A stretch of 64,000 nt of DNA from Hemibagrus wyckioides (lineage: Eukaryota > Chordata > Actinopteri > Siluriformes > Bagridae): the NCBI RefSeq assembly GCF_019097595.1, contig NC_080717.1:15851836-15915835 (forward strand), in the 5' to 3' direction. Position 1 is the first letter of the stretch, and the number at the start of each line of letters is the position of its first letter. The notes under the pieces are model-generated. The model had not been told where the DNA came from. It was given only the letters and a program-made list of their open reading frames with translations, and did not search any database. Below, in pieces: positions 13,299-26,900 of the stretch. Both the position numbers and the translations under genes were made by a program.

Positions 13299-14723
13299 GA
13301 TTAGAAAGGATGAAGTCAGGAAGGCTTTGAAGAGAATGAAAAGTGGAAAGGCAGTTGGTCCTGATGACATCCCGGTGGAGGTCTGGAAGTGTCTAGGAGA
13401 GGCAGCAGTGGAATTTTTAACTAGTCTGTTTAACAGGGTTTTAGAGAGTGAGAAGATGCCTGAGGAATGGAGAAGAAGTGTATTAGTGCCAATCTTTAAG
13501 AATAAGGGTGACGTGCAGAGTTGCAGCAACTATAGGGGGATAAAGTTGATGAGCCATACAATGAAACTATGGGAAAGAGTAGTGGAAGCTAGGTTAAGGA
13601 AGGTATTGGACATCTGTGAGCAGCAGTATGGCTTCATGTCCAGAAAGAGCACAACAGATGCAATTTTTGCTCTGAGAATGTTGATGGAGAAGTATAGGGA
13701 TGGCCAGAGAGAGTTGCACTGTGTGTTTGTAGACTTGGAGAAAGCGTATGACAGGGTGCCAAGAGAAGATGTACTGATGTGGTACTGTATGAGGAAGTCA
13801 GGAGTAGCAGAGAAGTATGTCAGAGTGGTGCAGGACATGTATGAGAGGAGCAGGACAGTGGTGAGGTGTGCTGCAGGGCAGACAGAGGAGTTCAGAGTGG
13901 AGGTGGGACTGCATCAGGGATCGGCTCTGAGCCCCTTCCTGTTTGCTATGGTGATGGACCAGTTGTCAGAGGAGGTCAGACAGGAGTCTCCTTGGACAAT
14001 GATGTTTGCAGATGACATTGTGATCTGTAGTGAGAGCAGGGAGCAGGTGGAGGAAAACCTGGAGAGGTGGAGGTTTGCGCTGGAGAGAAGAGGAATGAAA
14101 GTCAGTTGTAGTAAGACTGAGTACATGTGTGTGAATGACAGGGAGGGAAGTGGAACAGTAAGATTACAGGGTGAAGAGGTGAAGAAGGTACAGGAGTTTA
14201 AGTACTTGGGGTCAACAGTCCAGAGTAATGGAGAGTGTGGGAAAGAGGTAAAGAAGCGAGTGCAGGCAGGTTGGAATCGGTGGAGAAAGGTATCAAGGGG
14301 AAGGTGTACAGGACAGTGGTGAGACCAGCCATGCTGTATGGTTTAGAGACAGTATCACTGAGACAGAGACAGGAGTCAGAGCTGGAGGTAGCAGAGCTGA
14401 AGATGTTGAGGTTCTCTTTGGGAGTGACAAGGCTGGACAGGATTAGGAACGAGTACATCAGAGGGAAGGCTCATGTCAGACGTTTGGGGGACAAAGTTAG
14501 AGAGGCCAGATTAAGATGGTTTGGACATGTCCAGAGGAGGGAGAGTGAGTATATTGGTAGGAGAATGTTGGTCATGGAGCTGCCAGGCAGGAGGCAAAGA
14601 GGAAGGCCAAAGAGGAGGTATATGGATGGAATAAATGAGGATATGAAGCTAGTGGGTGTAAGTGTTGAGGATGCAGAAGATAGGGATAGGTGGAGAGAGA
14701 TGATTCACTGTGACCACCCCTGA
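13234..14723 (+). pseudogene. RTE LINE reverse transcriptase (frameshifted)
   Basis: The main frame 13234-14322 holds the RT motifs in order: GKAVGPDDIPVEVWK, NYRGIKLMS, the first catalytic Asp in VFVDLEKAYDRVPR, GLHQGSALSPFLFAMVMD, the catalytic FADDIVIC, the KTEYMCV region and FKYLGSTV. Near 14300 the reading passes to another frame (14235-14723), which continues KGKVYRTVVRPAMLYGLETV, then RLRWFGHVQRR and a C-terminal Arg/Lys-rich part ending before CACCCCTGA. The wording after WRKVS is shorter than usual in this family, which fits a small deletion causing the shift. The RTE clade is preferred over L1/L2 from these motifs, the size and the 3' tail. Confidence 0.9.
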
Positions 14724-15001
14724 AGGGAAAAGCCGAAAGAAGAAGAAGAAGTTATTTAGAGTGTATATTTAAAGGAAATGACAACACATCAAAATAACCC
14801 AAGATCATGCAGTATTTGCAGAGCTTTAATAACTCAAATAAAACAAAATGCAAATAATTTGTAAACAAATTGGGGAAGCTGTTGGGGAACTTTATACCAC
14901 TCTTTTTTGCAAAAAAGCAAACAGCTCAGCTTTGCTTGATGGTTTGTGACCATCCATCTTCCTCTGGAGATTGGGCAGTGGTCTCTTATTTTTTTCCAGA
15001 G

Positions 15002-15003
<2 letters not shown>

Positions 15004-15044
<41 letters not shown>
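15004..15044. repeat. (TA)n microsatellite
   Basis: About twenty TA units directly abutting the right end of the inverted-repeat transposon. The left end also abuts a (TA)n tract, consistent with insertion into a TA-rich site. Confidence 0.9.
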
Positions 15045-15047
<3 letters not shown>

Positions 15048-15339
15048 GTGTGTGTGTGTATAAGTGTATTTAAAAGTTTCAAAAATATAAATAAGATATA
15101 AAATATAAATAAAAATGAAATATTCTATATATACAAAATGTATACAAAATGTATTTAAAGACAAAATAGGTGCTAGAGAACTAGAACATATTGCACATGA
15201 TGTGATGTGCACATGGTATGGTAAACCAAAGCCAAGAGTCCTAAAATGCAAAAAAAGTCCTAAAATGCAGTGAGGTTTAGATTTGATTAGCCAGTTGTGT
15301 GCTCTGTAATGCGTCTTTAATGTGTGCAGTTGTGCTCTG

Positions 15340-15485
15340 TGATGGGTTGGCACCCCGTCCAGTGTGTCCTCCATCCTGTGCTTTGAGTCACCAGGGATAA
15401 GCTTCAGACTCCCAGAGACCCTGTCTCTGTAGGATAAGCGGTACAGAACATTGATGGATGGATGGATGGATGGATGGATAGATGG
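15340..15485 (+). repeat. SINE-type 3' body ending in (GGAT)n
   Basis: Contains GATGGGTTGGCACCCCGTCC, GATAAGCTTCAGACTCCC and TAGGATAAGCGGTACAGAA, then (GGAT)n at about 15453-15480. This is the common fish SINE/L2-like tail wording. The same wording, more decayed, occurs near 26210-26310. Confidence 0.65.
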
Positions 15486-15516
15486 AGGGATGGATCATGA
15501 GTATTAATTAAATATA

Positions 15517-15747
15517 CACTATATTTCCAAACGTTTTGGGACACCCCTTCAAATCATTGAATTCAGATGTTGTTTTTCAGAGGTTGGGCTTGACCCCGTA
15601 AAGTTCCAAAATTTTCAATTTTCAATATACAAGTAGAAAACATTTAACAAGCCCCCAGCCCTTACCAACAAAACCCTAGAGTAGCACATGCTGTCCTTTA
15701 AATCCGATAAGAATTATACATATTTTGTTTAAAAAAAAAAAAGAAAG

Positions 15748-15803
<56 letters not shown>

Positions 15804-15834
15804 AATAAATAAAATTAAATAAATGAAAAAAAAG

Positions 15835-15883
<49 letters not shown>

Positions 15884-16353
15884 ATAAATAAATAAATAAA
15901 ATTAAATAAATGAATTTATTAAAAAAGGAAGAAGAGGTTCAATAATAATGATCTAAAACGATCAACATAATCAATGAAAAGGCACTACATCTTAAAGAAG
16001 TTTTTTTCCAATCCTCTTAATGAGTACCTAATCTTTTCAAGGTAGAGACGAGATGTCATTTCTCTAATCCATTGAATATGTATGGGTGGGAGGGGATCCT
16101 TCCATTTTAATAGGATGGCTCTGTGTGCCAACAGAGAAGAAAAGGCAAGGATTTTGCGCATTTAATTCCAAGACATTTTGGACAATTTCATGCTCCTAAC
16201 TTTGTGTGAACAGTTTTGGGATGGGTCCTTCCTATTCCAACATGACAGCACACCAGTGCACAAAGCAAGGTCCATAAAGACGTGGATGAGTGAAAAACAA
16301 CACCTGAGTTCAATAATTTGGAGGGGTGTCCCAAAACGTTTGGCAATATAGTG
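15517..16353. mobile_element. TA-flanked inverted-repeat DNA transposon containing a LINE fragment
   Basis: The left terminus reads CACTATATTTCCAAACGTTT then TGGGACACCCC; the right is the inverse, GGGGTGTCCCAAAACGTTT then GGCAATATAGTG. TA flanks both. The middle holds two long (AT)n tracts (about 15751-15800 and 15838-15875) and a minus-strand LINE fragment (15985-16165), so it has been invaded or rearranged. The inner arms carry degenerate Tc1-like wording (GTCCATAAAGACGTGGATGA). Confidence 0.78.
15985..16165 (-). pseudogene. L1/Tx1-type LINE ORF2 C-terminal fragment
   Basis: On the minus strand this reads an uninterrupted segment containing AHRAILLKWKDPLPP, WIREMTS and YLEKIRYSLRG. That pattern is typical of the region after the reverse transcriptase in fish L1/Tx1 ORF2. 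It is only about 60 codons and bounded by AT tracts, so it is a 5'-truncated relic inside the surrounding DNA element. Confidence 0.6.
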
Positions 16354-16960
16354 TAAAATAAAGTGTACACTTTTTAACAATGTGTTCACACTTTGCTCAG
16401 CTATGTTACTTTCACTGTTGGTTTTGTTCTGACTGGTTTGTTTGCCATTTTTAATAACTTGAATGCTTCTTCTGATATCCTTCAGGGCATATTTTATATA
16501 TTCAGGGTATATTTTGTGTATTGCAGTTTTGCTAAACATCTCTTAAAATGATCATATTATCTTTAAGACAGAAAATGTGACAGTGCTGAGATTTTCACAT
16601 GGATAGCGAAATCTTTTCACATGGATACACAAAACACAATTTTAAAAATTCCTTTCCGTTCCTTTTCATTGTATATGTGGCAGTATAGACAAAATAACTC
16701 TAAAATATGTGTTAGTTCAAGTGTAGTGTTCAGAGTGGGAAGTGGCATACAGTTTGGTCTTTAGTATCCTGATTTAAATGTAAAGATTTTAAAAATAATA
16801 ACAAAAATGCAGTTGTTGTAGCAGGCAATGTAATATATAAACTATGCCATGTTTAAAAAATATGGGCCTCATTAAATTTTGTATCCTGTTTCATCCTATT
16901 AAAACATGATTTATTGATTCCCTGAGTGTATCGTAAGTATCAGCATTTCAAGCAAGGCTA
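16354..16960. other. Intergenic, nothing recognised
   Basis: AT-rich sequence between the transposon cluster and the rbmx promoter. No open frame, RNA gene or repeat was recognised. Confidence 0.5.
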
Positions 16961-16973
16961 CTCGTCGATTAGA

Positions 16974-17129
16974 GCGCATGCGCCAAAATTTGCGCATGCG
17001 AGTTTAAGCTTAGAGCGTCAACCTTTTCAGACGTCAATTATTTTCATCACCCCGGGTGGGACGTCTGAATGATTAAAGGCAGCGTGAGGTCTTTCTGAGG
17101 TTCCCCTGTTGAGTGTCCGACGTTGATAG
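16974..17129 (+). promoter_or_regulatory. rbmx promoter and non-coding exon 1 (approximate) with two NRF-1-like sites
   Basis: Two palindromic NRF-1-type sites, GCGCATGCGC at 16974-16983 and TGCGCATGCG at 16991-17000, precede a GC-richer stretch. A good splice donor, GATAG|GTGAGT, at 17129/17130 defines the end of the untranslated first exon, which joins the acceptor at 18026. The start of transcription is inferred to lie somewhere around 17040-17100. Confidence 0.65.
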
Positions 17130-17981
17130 GTGAGTCTTATTAAATGCGAGTGCATGACAGGCATTTATTAACCTGGGTAGGGTAAATCTATTTCATTTTC
17201 ATAAGAAACAAACACTTTGCAAGTTCAAAATTGTTTCAAATGGAACTGTTGAATGAAACAAGCAGCATGTTTCCAATAGCGCATCGCTAGCTCGCTGCGT
17301 CCTTACAAACCTTCTAGCGTGGCCGGAGCCTAGATAGCAACTGTATAATGTCTCAAACGCTATTTTCTTAACAATTTTTTAAATTTAATATATAAACACG
17401 ACTTAAGCCATTCACGTCCTTCTTATAATGGTTGTACATAGGGAGCAAATCCAGCACTGTAGCCATAATGCCCACGGCGTGTGAAAAGGTTCTGAAATCA
17501 CCAGCAGCATCCGCCATTTTGTGAATCACGTTAACCAAACAAGCTAACGACTAAAGCTAGGTGTCTTCAGCTTGCTTTGTGAACTAAGTCGCGTGTTTTA
17601 TTGACGAGCACTGCAAATTTATATTGAAATGAAAATCGTTTTATGTCGTTAATATTAATTAGCTAAAGCTACTTGCTGTGAGAGCTCAGTGGTTTAACCC
17701 AAGCTAGCATGTTCGCTAAGTCTCTAGCGTGTTGTTATAGAGGCACCTGGTGCACGAGCTGCACTGAAGCACTAAAAATTAAGTCAGTTTATTACTTTTT
17801 ATGCGGAATTTTGCAAAATAACATTGTCTCGTTTTTCTGCAGCACTATTAAAATAACTTAGAATGGTTTGCAACTTGTTTTTAAATTCAATAATGCTCAT
17901 CCTAATGTAGCCCAACATTCACAAGGGCTATGAATTATAACAACTCCCACAGACAGTATACACTTATTTTCCCAAAGCTGA

Positions 17982-20687
<2,706 letters not shown>

Positions 20688-20975
20688 GATGGACTCTGAC
20701 AGAAAAGGGTTAGGTCACATTGTGAGACAATGGAGAGGCTAAAATTTTAACTTCTAGATAAACTTTAAGCTTCGGTTTCAATCTGTACGCAACCTTTTCA
20801 AGTTTTTTTTTTTCCTGAGTGTTAGTTTGTTTCTTTCCCCCTGCCCGTCTCTCGTTTAATAGTACTGTTGCCAATTTAAGTGAAGTGTTTAGTTTTGTGC
20901 CCTAGTGATGTTAAAAATCCTGCAATGCCCAAGAGTATTGTTTTTCATTTATCAATAAAAGTTTTTATCAAAACA
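20688..20975 (+). other. rbmx proximal 3' UTR with polyadenylation signal
   Basis: Sequence after the rbmx stop. AATAAA at 20954-20959 (ATCAATAAAAGTT) is the first good poly(A) signal, so the main short 3' UTR probably ends near 20975-20985. Confidence 0.7.
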
Positions 20976-21963
20976 TTCATGCCCCACTCCTGTTACAAGA
21001 GGACCCACATAAATGGTGAAAATTGTCAGCTCCCAGCCTCATTGACGGTGAGGCAAAGCTTAAACTTGATCCATTTTTAGATTATGTGGAGAATCTTGTT
21101 GACTATTTTCAGTCTGTTGAGAACGAGACCAATGTCTTTGCCAAACTCTTTATCAGTATAGTTTTCCTCAGTGCAAATGGATTCCTCATCACAAAGCCTA
21201 AACATTGACGGCTTGCAACGACCAATCCAAAGACAACCAATATGCAGGAAACAATTCAACACCAGATTAAACCTGACATCAGCTGGTAAGCAAAGCAAAC
21301 CCTTTTGTCTCTGGTCTAAGTGAACTTGACTCAATGGTATGAGTGGTATCTCAACTACAGGTTAGTTAGCACACCATCTTTTACCTCTTCTGGCCTTACA
21401 GATGATAACCTGCAATCTAACACCGTACAATTATTTCATGCTTGAACAACCTGACTCAAAAAATGACCCCAAAATGAAAAAAGTCTGCAACCAAAGGAGT
21501 CTTTTGTTAAAAAAAAAGTCAGTGGATGATTTGAATTTAAAGGCCTTTAGTCTCAGGAATGAATGACAAGGGGGAAACATGGATTTCCAACTCTCCAACA
21601 CCACATTTCAAGTGAAATGGCATTTTAAGGATATTAAGATGAAGCCTCCCAACCATGGACAATTTCTACAATGTAGTATAAGTCCCCCTAAGATCAAATC
21701 ATTTCCATACCATTGTCAGTGGAACTTTATTTTAGCTGTTGCCTTAGTTTTACACAAAAGCCAAAGCCGCTCACAAGCATGCCCATTCTAACAAAGGACA
21801 CGCCTGGAAAAGACACTGTTCTAAAATTCAGCCTGGAAAATAACTGGAAGCCAGTCAAATTGGATCCTGATGAATTAAATGTTTGCTCTCATGTTCCATT
21901 TTATATATAGATATATATATATTTGGCTACAGCAGTACGTTAATTAGTTGTTTCTTGTTGCAG

Positions 21964-22285
21964 GATGAACGTAACAGCCTGATCAACAGGACCTGAGCTT
22001 GTAGTTTCTTCAGCGCTGATGGCTGCTTCATTGTAACTATATATAAAAACACTCATGTATGGTGATCAGCAGGTATACCCACTTCCTTTGACACATTTTA
22101 AACATTAAGAACTGTTCAGTTTCTCATTTCCCTTTCTTCTGTCTTTCAGATCCAGATTGAGTGTGAACCTGGTTAAGTCCTTCGGATGGAACCGATCCTA
22201 AGCCTGCAGTGATCCTGTTTTAAGGAGTGTGTTTGTGTTGTGGGGTTCTTCCTTGTAAATAAACATTTTTCTCTACTTTGAAGCT
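21964..22285 (+). other. Candidate alternative distal 3' exons of rbmx
   Basis: Two exon-like blocks lie downstream of the proximal poly(A) site. The first is 21964-22072: acceptor TTGTTGCAG, start GATGAACGTAACAGCC, end CAGCAG|GTATAC. The second starts at 22150 after a pyrimidine-rich CTTTCAG and ends near AATAAA at 22258-22263. The blocks look more ordered than the AT-rich DNA around them and precede the arhgef6 start by 300 bp. This is an inference from splice signals and position; transcript data are needed. Confidence 0.45.
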
Positions 22286-22429
22286 GTTTCTGTCCATTCA
22301 TTTCAGGACCACAGTTGATTGTTATATTATGTGGCTTAATCCTGGTCTCTTAATATAAAGGAAACTATGAGCAGCACTAAGCATATTGAGAAAGAGGTCT
22401 ATTCAGTGTTGGCGGGATGTACTATATCC

Positions 22430-22555
22430 TCTTGTTGAGTCAGGGCTGATGCTTTGCTACTGGTTTTGAATGCTGTTCCGCAAAGCAGCGTTGCGGATGT
22501 GGGCAGCAGCAGTGCGCAGCGGCCTGTGTGCTGCAGCAGCGCGGCGCGATCAGCC
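22430..22555 (+). promoter_or_regulatory. arhgef6 5' UTR / promoter region (approximate)
   Basis: A GC- and CpG-rich stretch with repeated GCAGC units lies just before the arhgef6 ATG (CAGCC-ATG-AAC). It contrasts with the AT-rich flanks. It begins only about 150 bp after the distal rbmx poly(A) signal, so the two genes are tightly tandem. Confidence 0.45.
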
Positions 22556-23857
22556 ATGAACCCGGAGGAGCAGACAGTAACCTGGCTCATCTCACTAGGA
22601 GTCCTAAATTCCCCTAAAAAGAACATCGCGGATCCAGAGGGATTTCTCAAAGCGTCACTTCGAGATGGGGTTGTCTTGTGCAAGCTCATGGAGCGACTTG
22701 TGCCAGGATCTATTACAAAGGTAACACGATTCCGGAGTACGAGTGATGAGAGAACTGACAGTGCCTGATGATTACTCTGAGCTGGAAAGCTTAAATAAAC
22801 TGAATAGGTCTGTAACGGGGCGACGATGCTTTACCTCAAAACTGTTCAATTGCCTGGATAAATACAACAATGCTGTAAAAACAGACGATGATACAAAAGT
22901 GTTACATACTAAATACTTGTTTTCTTGATCAAGTAATCTTTGAAAAAAACAAACGCCCAGTTTAATTGCGATGTAAACTCCGACTTCCTGTCTCAGGACC
23001 AAGTGTTCCGCATTCTCTAACGTCCTTGTCTTCTTCTGCCTCCTGTATCGTGTTACAGTAGAACAAAGCATGTCCTTTCTTACAGCCACTGTCCCGCTTA
23101 TAGATTTTTATATGCCCATCAAATTAGTCTATAGTTTCATTTCCGTAACCGCTAGAATCAAATAAGATGCTAAACAGGTTGTAGAAGACAGCCATCGATT
23201 ACATGTTTATCACATGTCTGTGTGTGTGTGTGTGTGTGCGCGTTAATATTTTTAGCTTAGCTTGCACTTCGGCTTTCAGAACTAGTTAATGTGTTAAATG
23301 TGAGAATATGACACAACTCCAACGTACTACAGTCTGCACTCGATGAAGGCCTGCTGCATTTGGCTTCCGTTTAGCATGTTGCTAAAGACTAGCTGTGCGC
23401 AGGACAGAATCTGACGCAGAAGCAGTGTTTTGCACAGTAGCCCCGCTTTAATGTGTCCATACTTGTCGCCACAGAGCCCGAGTAAGATCGTCACTTCCTC
23501 CACAAAGCTCTTTCCCCCCCGGTGTGACGGGGAAAGAGGGCTGTGAGCGTTGAGGGCAAGAGCAAAGAGTTAGTTTATGCTGACATGCTTAGCGAAATAC
23601 TTTTACACAAGAAACTCAGAAAACCAGTGCACTAATTCGGGACGATTAAACCGGGAATCCATTGCAACAACACAACAAGCTCGTGCTTCTACTACAGCGT
23701 TAACGGTAGTGGTAGTAGATAGTAAACCCATCGTGACATTAGTCTTATTTATTTATTTATTTTGCAGTATTGTCCGGATCCTAAATGTGAAGCTGACTGC
23801 ATTGGAAACATTCGGGAGTTTTTGAAAGGATGTGTTCCTTTAAAGGTTGAGGTAAGC

Positions 23858-23905
<48 letters not shown>

Positions 23906-26900
23906 GATGCCATCATTCTTCTAACTAACTCCAGGACATATGCATATGCGTGGACGTTATGGGGATATACAGAACAATCTCAGTACTAATAAATAGAAAG
24001 AAATTTTGTCTTCTTATATTTGATAATAAACAGGATTTTCTAAGTGACTGAGATCTTGGAACAACTTTTGTAGATCACTGTCATTGCTCTACATATCTAT
24101 GGACTGATATTTTTTGAAAGCCTTGAACCATCATGGTAAGGCTTTATAACATCATTCGTCTTGCAGCTTGAGCCATTTGTAGAAGAATAAGATTCACATT
24201 ATGTAAATATATATACAGTGCACTAAATAGAAACTTTTGAAGTAATAATCTGTTGAGCTGGTTACTTATCAATCTATTTCTGCTGATATGAGTTCATGGT
24301 ATTATGTGTTTTCTTTTACCTGCGGCGAAAGTGAATAGTGAATCTGGAAAGTTTACAAGCAGCTTACAGTTTGCATGCTACACTAGGAAGAGAAACCAAC
24401 AGGAGACTTTAAATGATTCAAATAATGATAAAACACTACTGAATTGTGACCGAAATCCTTAGTGATTTAATGCGCCAAAGTTAAATAGCTGTGTAGTATT
24501 GGAAACCTGCTGTTTTATCCTCAAAATAATGGGAGGGCTAGTTCCAGATTGCAGGTGCAACATGTCCAGGCAGCACTGTCACCTGGAAGGTGAGGTTGGA
24601 CTAGCAGTGACATGTCAGGATTTCAAGGTGTTTTGGCTGTATCTGTGCTTTAAAAGTAATATATATATATATTTGCAACCTATGTCTCTTTACAGACTAC
24701 ATTTTATCTGTCCATTCGATTGTGTTAATTTGTCCTGCACTACGTACAGTCATCAGTCATCTTAAACCACTTCCAGAGTTTTTGTACTGGTTCAAAAAGT
24801 AAAGTAAGAAAATAAGAAAATTCACATTATTAGCATTATGTTATTGTTTAAAACACTAGCAGGATGTGATGCTACAATGGAGCTGGACTACATGTTTCAA
24901 AGCAGAACATATGAGACCTGTGAAAAGGCCATCACCCATCACTTACAGAAGATGTAAACCATGTGACTGGATAAAGAAGCCACTTACCCAACTTTCGCTT
25001 CTGCTTTTTGGGGAAACACTTTAAAGAGGAAACAAAGTAAAAGTAGTCCAAATGCTGTCTTATTTATTATTCAGAGTTTATCTGTTTGCATCTTTTATTT
25101 TGATGTGGCTTAGTGCTTCTAAGTAGCATGCAGTACATTACATATCTTTTAGTTTATCCTAATTAAACGAGTTCAGATTGTAAAAGTGTTTATCGTATAT
25201 GTTTGGAGTTTCGTGTCCAGCTGTTATGCTTGCCACTCGTGTCCCTAATGTGAAGCCAACATTGTGGCAAGTGAGCAAACATTAGGAAGCAATCTGGACA
25301 AGGGCTTAGACGTAGATGTACTGCAGATTTAGTAGTATTTACTAAGTAGTAACCTGTATAATTATATTACATATACTATTCCATTTCATAATTAACCACT
25401 GCCTTTCTTGTCAGGCGGATATTGTCAAACCACCCGGATAATAGTCAACTTGATAAGTGTACACTCTCACATCTGGCCACTTTTAATTTCACCCACTGTG
25501 TTGTTTTCGCTGTTCATTTTTTCTCCAAATTTCTAATCTATTTTTAAGCCAGGATTCCATTTGCTCTGTGTTCAGCCAGCATGTTTGTGTGGGTGTTTGT
25601 ATGTGGATGGATGGATGGATGGATGGATGGATGGATGGATAGATAGAATTTATTGATCTCATGAGGGAAATTCTTGTGTTGCAGCTTAGTCAGTAACAAA
25701 ATGTAACACACACAAGATATAAAATCTATAATGTATATACACAAAAATATAAGACTAAGAAAAAACCTTAAATATAAAATAAAGTAAGTTATTCCATATG
25801 TATTTAAGTAAATTAAATGCAGTAGTGCAGATATGAAACACAGTTTCATACACAATTAACCATATTTACATCCGTATTTACGTCACAGTACAAACTGGCA
25901 GTAGATAATGAATATAAAGAACTGCTGCTGTAATAGGTTGCTGCTCTCACAATTGCTTGTAGTGTAAAAGTAAATCTTGTGTGTTTGTGAATGGTGCTGG
26001 ATATATAACTTTGGCACGTTTGCCTCCCACCTTCGAGGATGGTGGTTTGATTCCCGACTCTGCCCTGTGTCCAGATGTTCTCCTTGTGCTTTGTAGGTTT
26101 CCTCCATGTGCTTCAGTTACCTCCTTAAGGTCAAAACAAGGCATCTCTAAATTGTCAGTAGTGTGTGTGTGTGTATGTGTGTGTGAGTGAGTGAGAGAGA
26201 GAGTATGTTCCTGGGATGGGTTAGCACCCCTGTCCCTATAGACTCGTGCCCTGAGTCTGTAAGAATAGGCTTCAGGCTTCCTGTTGTAGGTTAAGTGATA
26301 TAGAAAATGCATGGAAGGATGTAGTTACTTACAGGACATATTATTAAACTCTGTAAATAAACTCTTTTGGAAACGTCTTGTAAATAAACTTGTTATAATG
26401 AAAGTAACTTACCAGAATGTAATAGCAGTGATAAGTGTACAATTTACCAGTAAATGCCAAGATAAAAATCCACCTTCTTGTCTACCGTTTGATGATGAGC
26501 TCAAACCGCCAAGCTGCTGATGAATGGATAATCGGAGATGTACACATCCAGGAACACATCTAAAAACTATAAAGCATAACAAAGGATAGAGAGTTAGCAG
26601 CAGTCTTAAAGATAACATCTTTTAAATGTCGGAAAGGGAGGAATTTTTGGCCAAGACCGTCATCTTTATAGCCGGAGGGAAGGAAATGTTAAATGCAATT
26701 TGCCCATGAAGAAAGTCATGCATTTGTTTTCAGTTTCTTTAAGGCTTTGATTTTGATTGACCCATGCACTAAACACTTTGTTTGAATTAAATCACATGTT
26801 CTTCATTTTATCATTAGATTATCATTAGAAAGAGTAGAGATAAAGGCATTTTAAAAAAGTGTTTTTAATTTAGATTTTTTTTATATACAAATGCAAATGG

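Larger units (their letters stand above)
11655..14750 (+). mobile_element. Full-length RTE-clade LINE with 17-bp target-site duplication
   Basis: The element is bounded by identical copies of GTTATTTAGAGTGTATA at 11638-11654 and 14751-14767. It is 3096 bp, the size expected for an RTE element, and ends in AAGAAGAAGAAGAA, as RTE LINEs end in short tandem repeats rather than poly(A). Order: 5' region 11655-11897, endonuclease, linker, reverse transcriptase, C-terminal part. It inserted into an older inverted-repeat transposon (11489-15004). The perfect duplication suggests a recent insertion. Coding is broken by one stop near 12678 and frame changes near 13300 and 14300. Confidence 0.93.
11489..15004. 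mobile_element. TA-flanked inverted-repeat DNA transposon (Tc1/mariner-like, non-autonomous), split by a LINE
   Basis: The left end starts CAGCTCTGGAAAAAA, followed by AGAGACCACTGC. The right end (14975-15004) is its inverse, GCAGTGGTCTCTT then CCAGAGCTG. Both sides are flanked by TA inside (TA)n tracts. Removing the LINE and one target duplication (11655-14767) leaves about 403 bp with no intact transposase. The right arm has Tc1-like wording (TGTGACCATCCATCTTCCTC). Confidence 0.85.

Noticed and set aside
7807..17129. Bidirectional promoter shared by tm9sf2 and rbmx
   Set aside because: The two starts are about 9 kb apart with many repeats between, so a shared promoter is implausible.
23762..23989. 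Open frame with a long tyrosine run
   Set aside because: Arises from arhgef6 exon 2 reading into the (TTA)n repeat after its donor.
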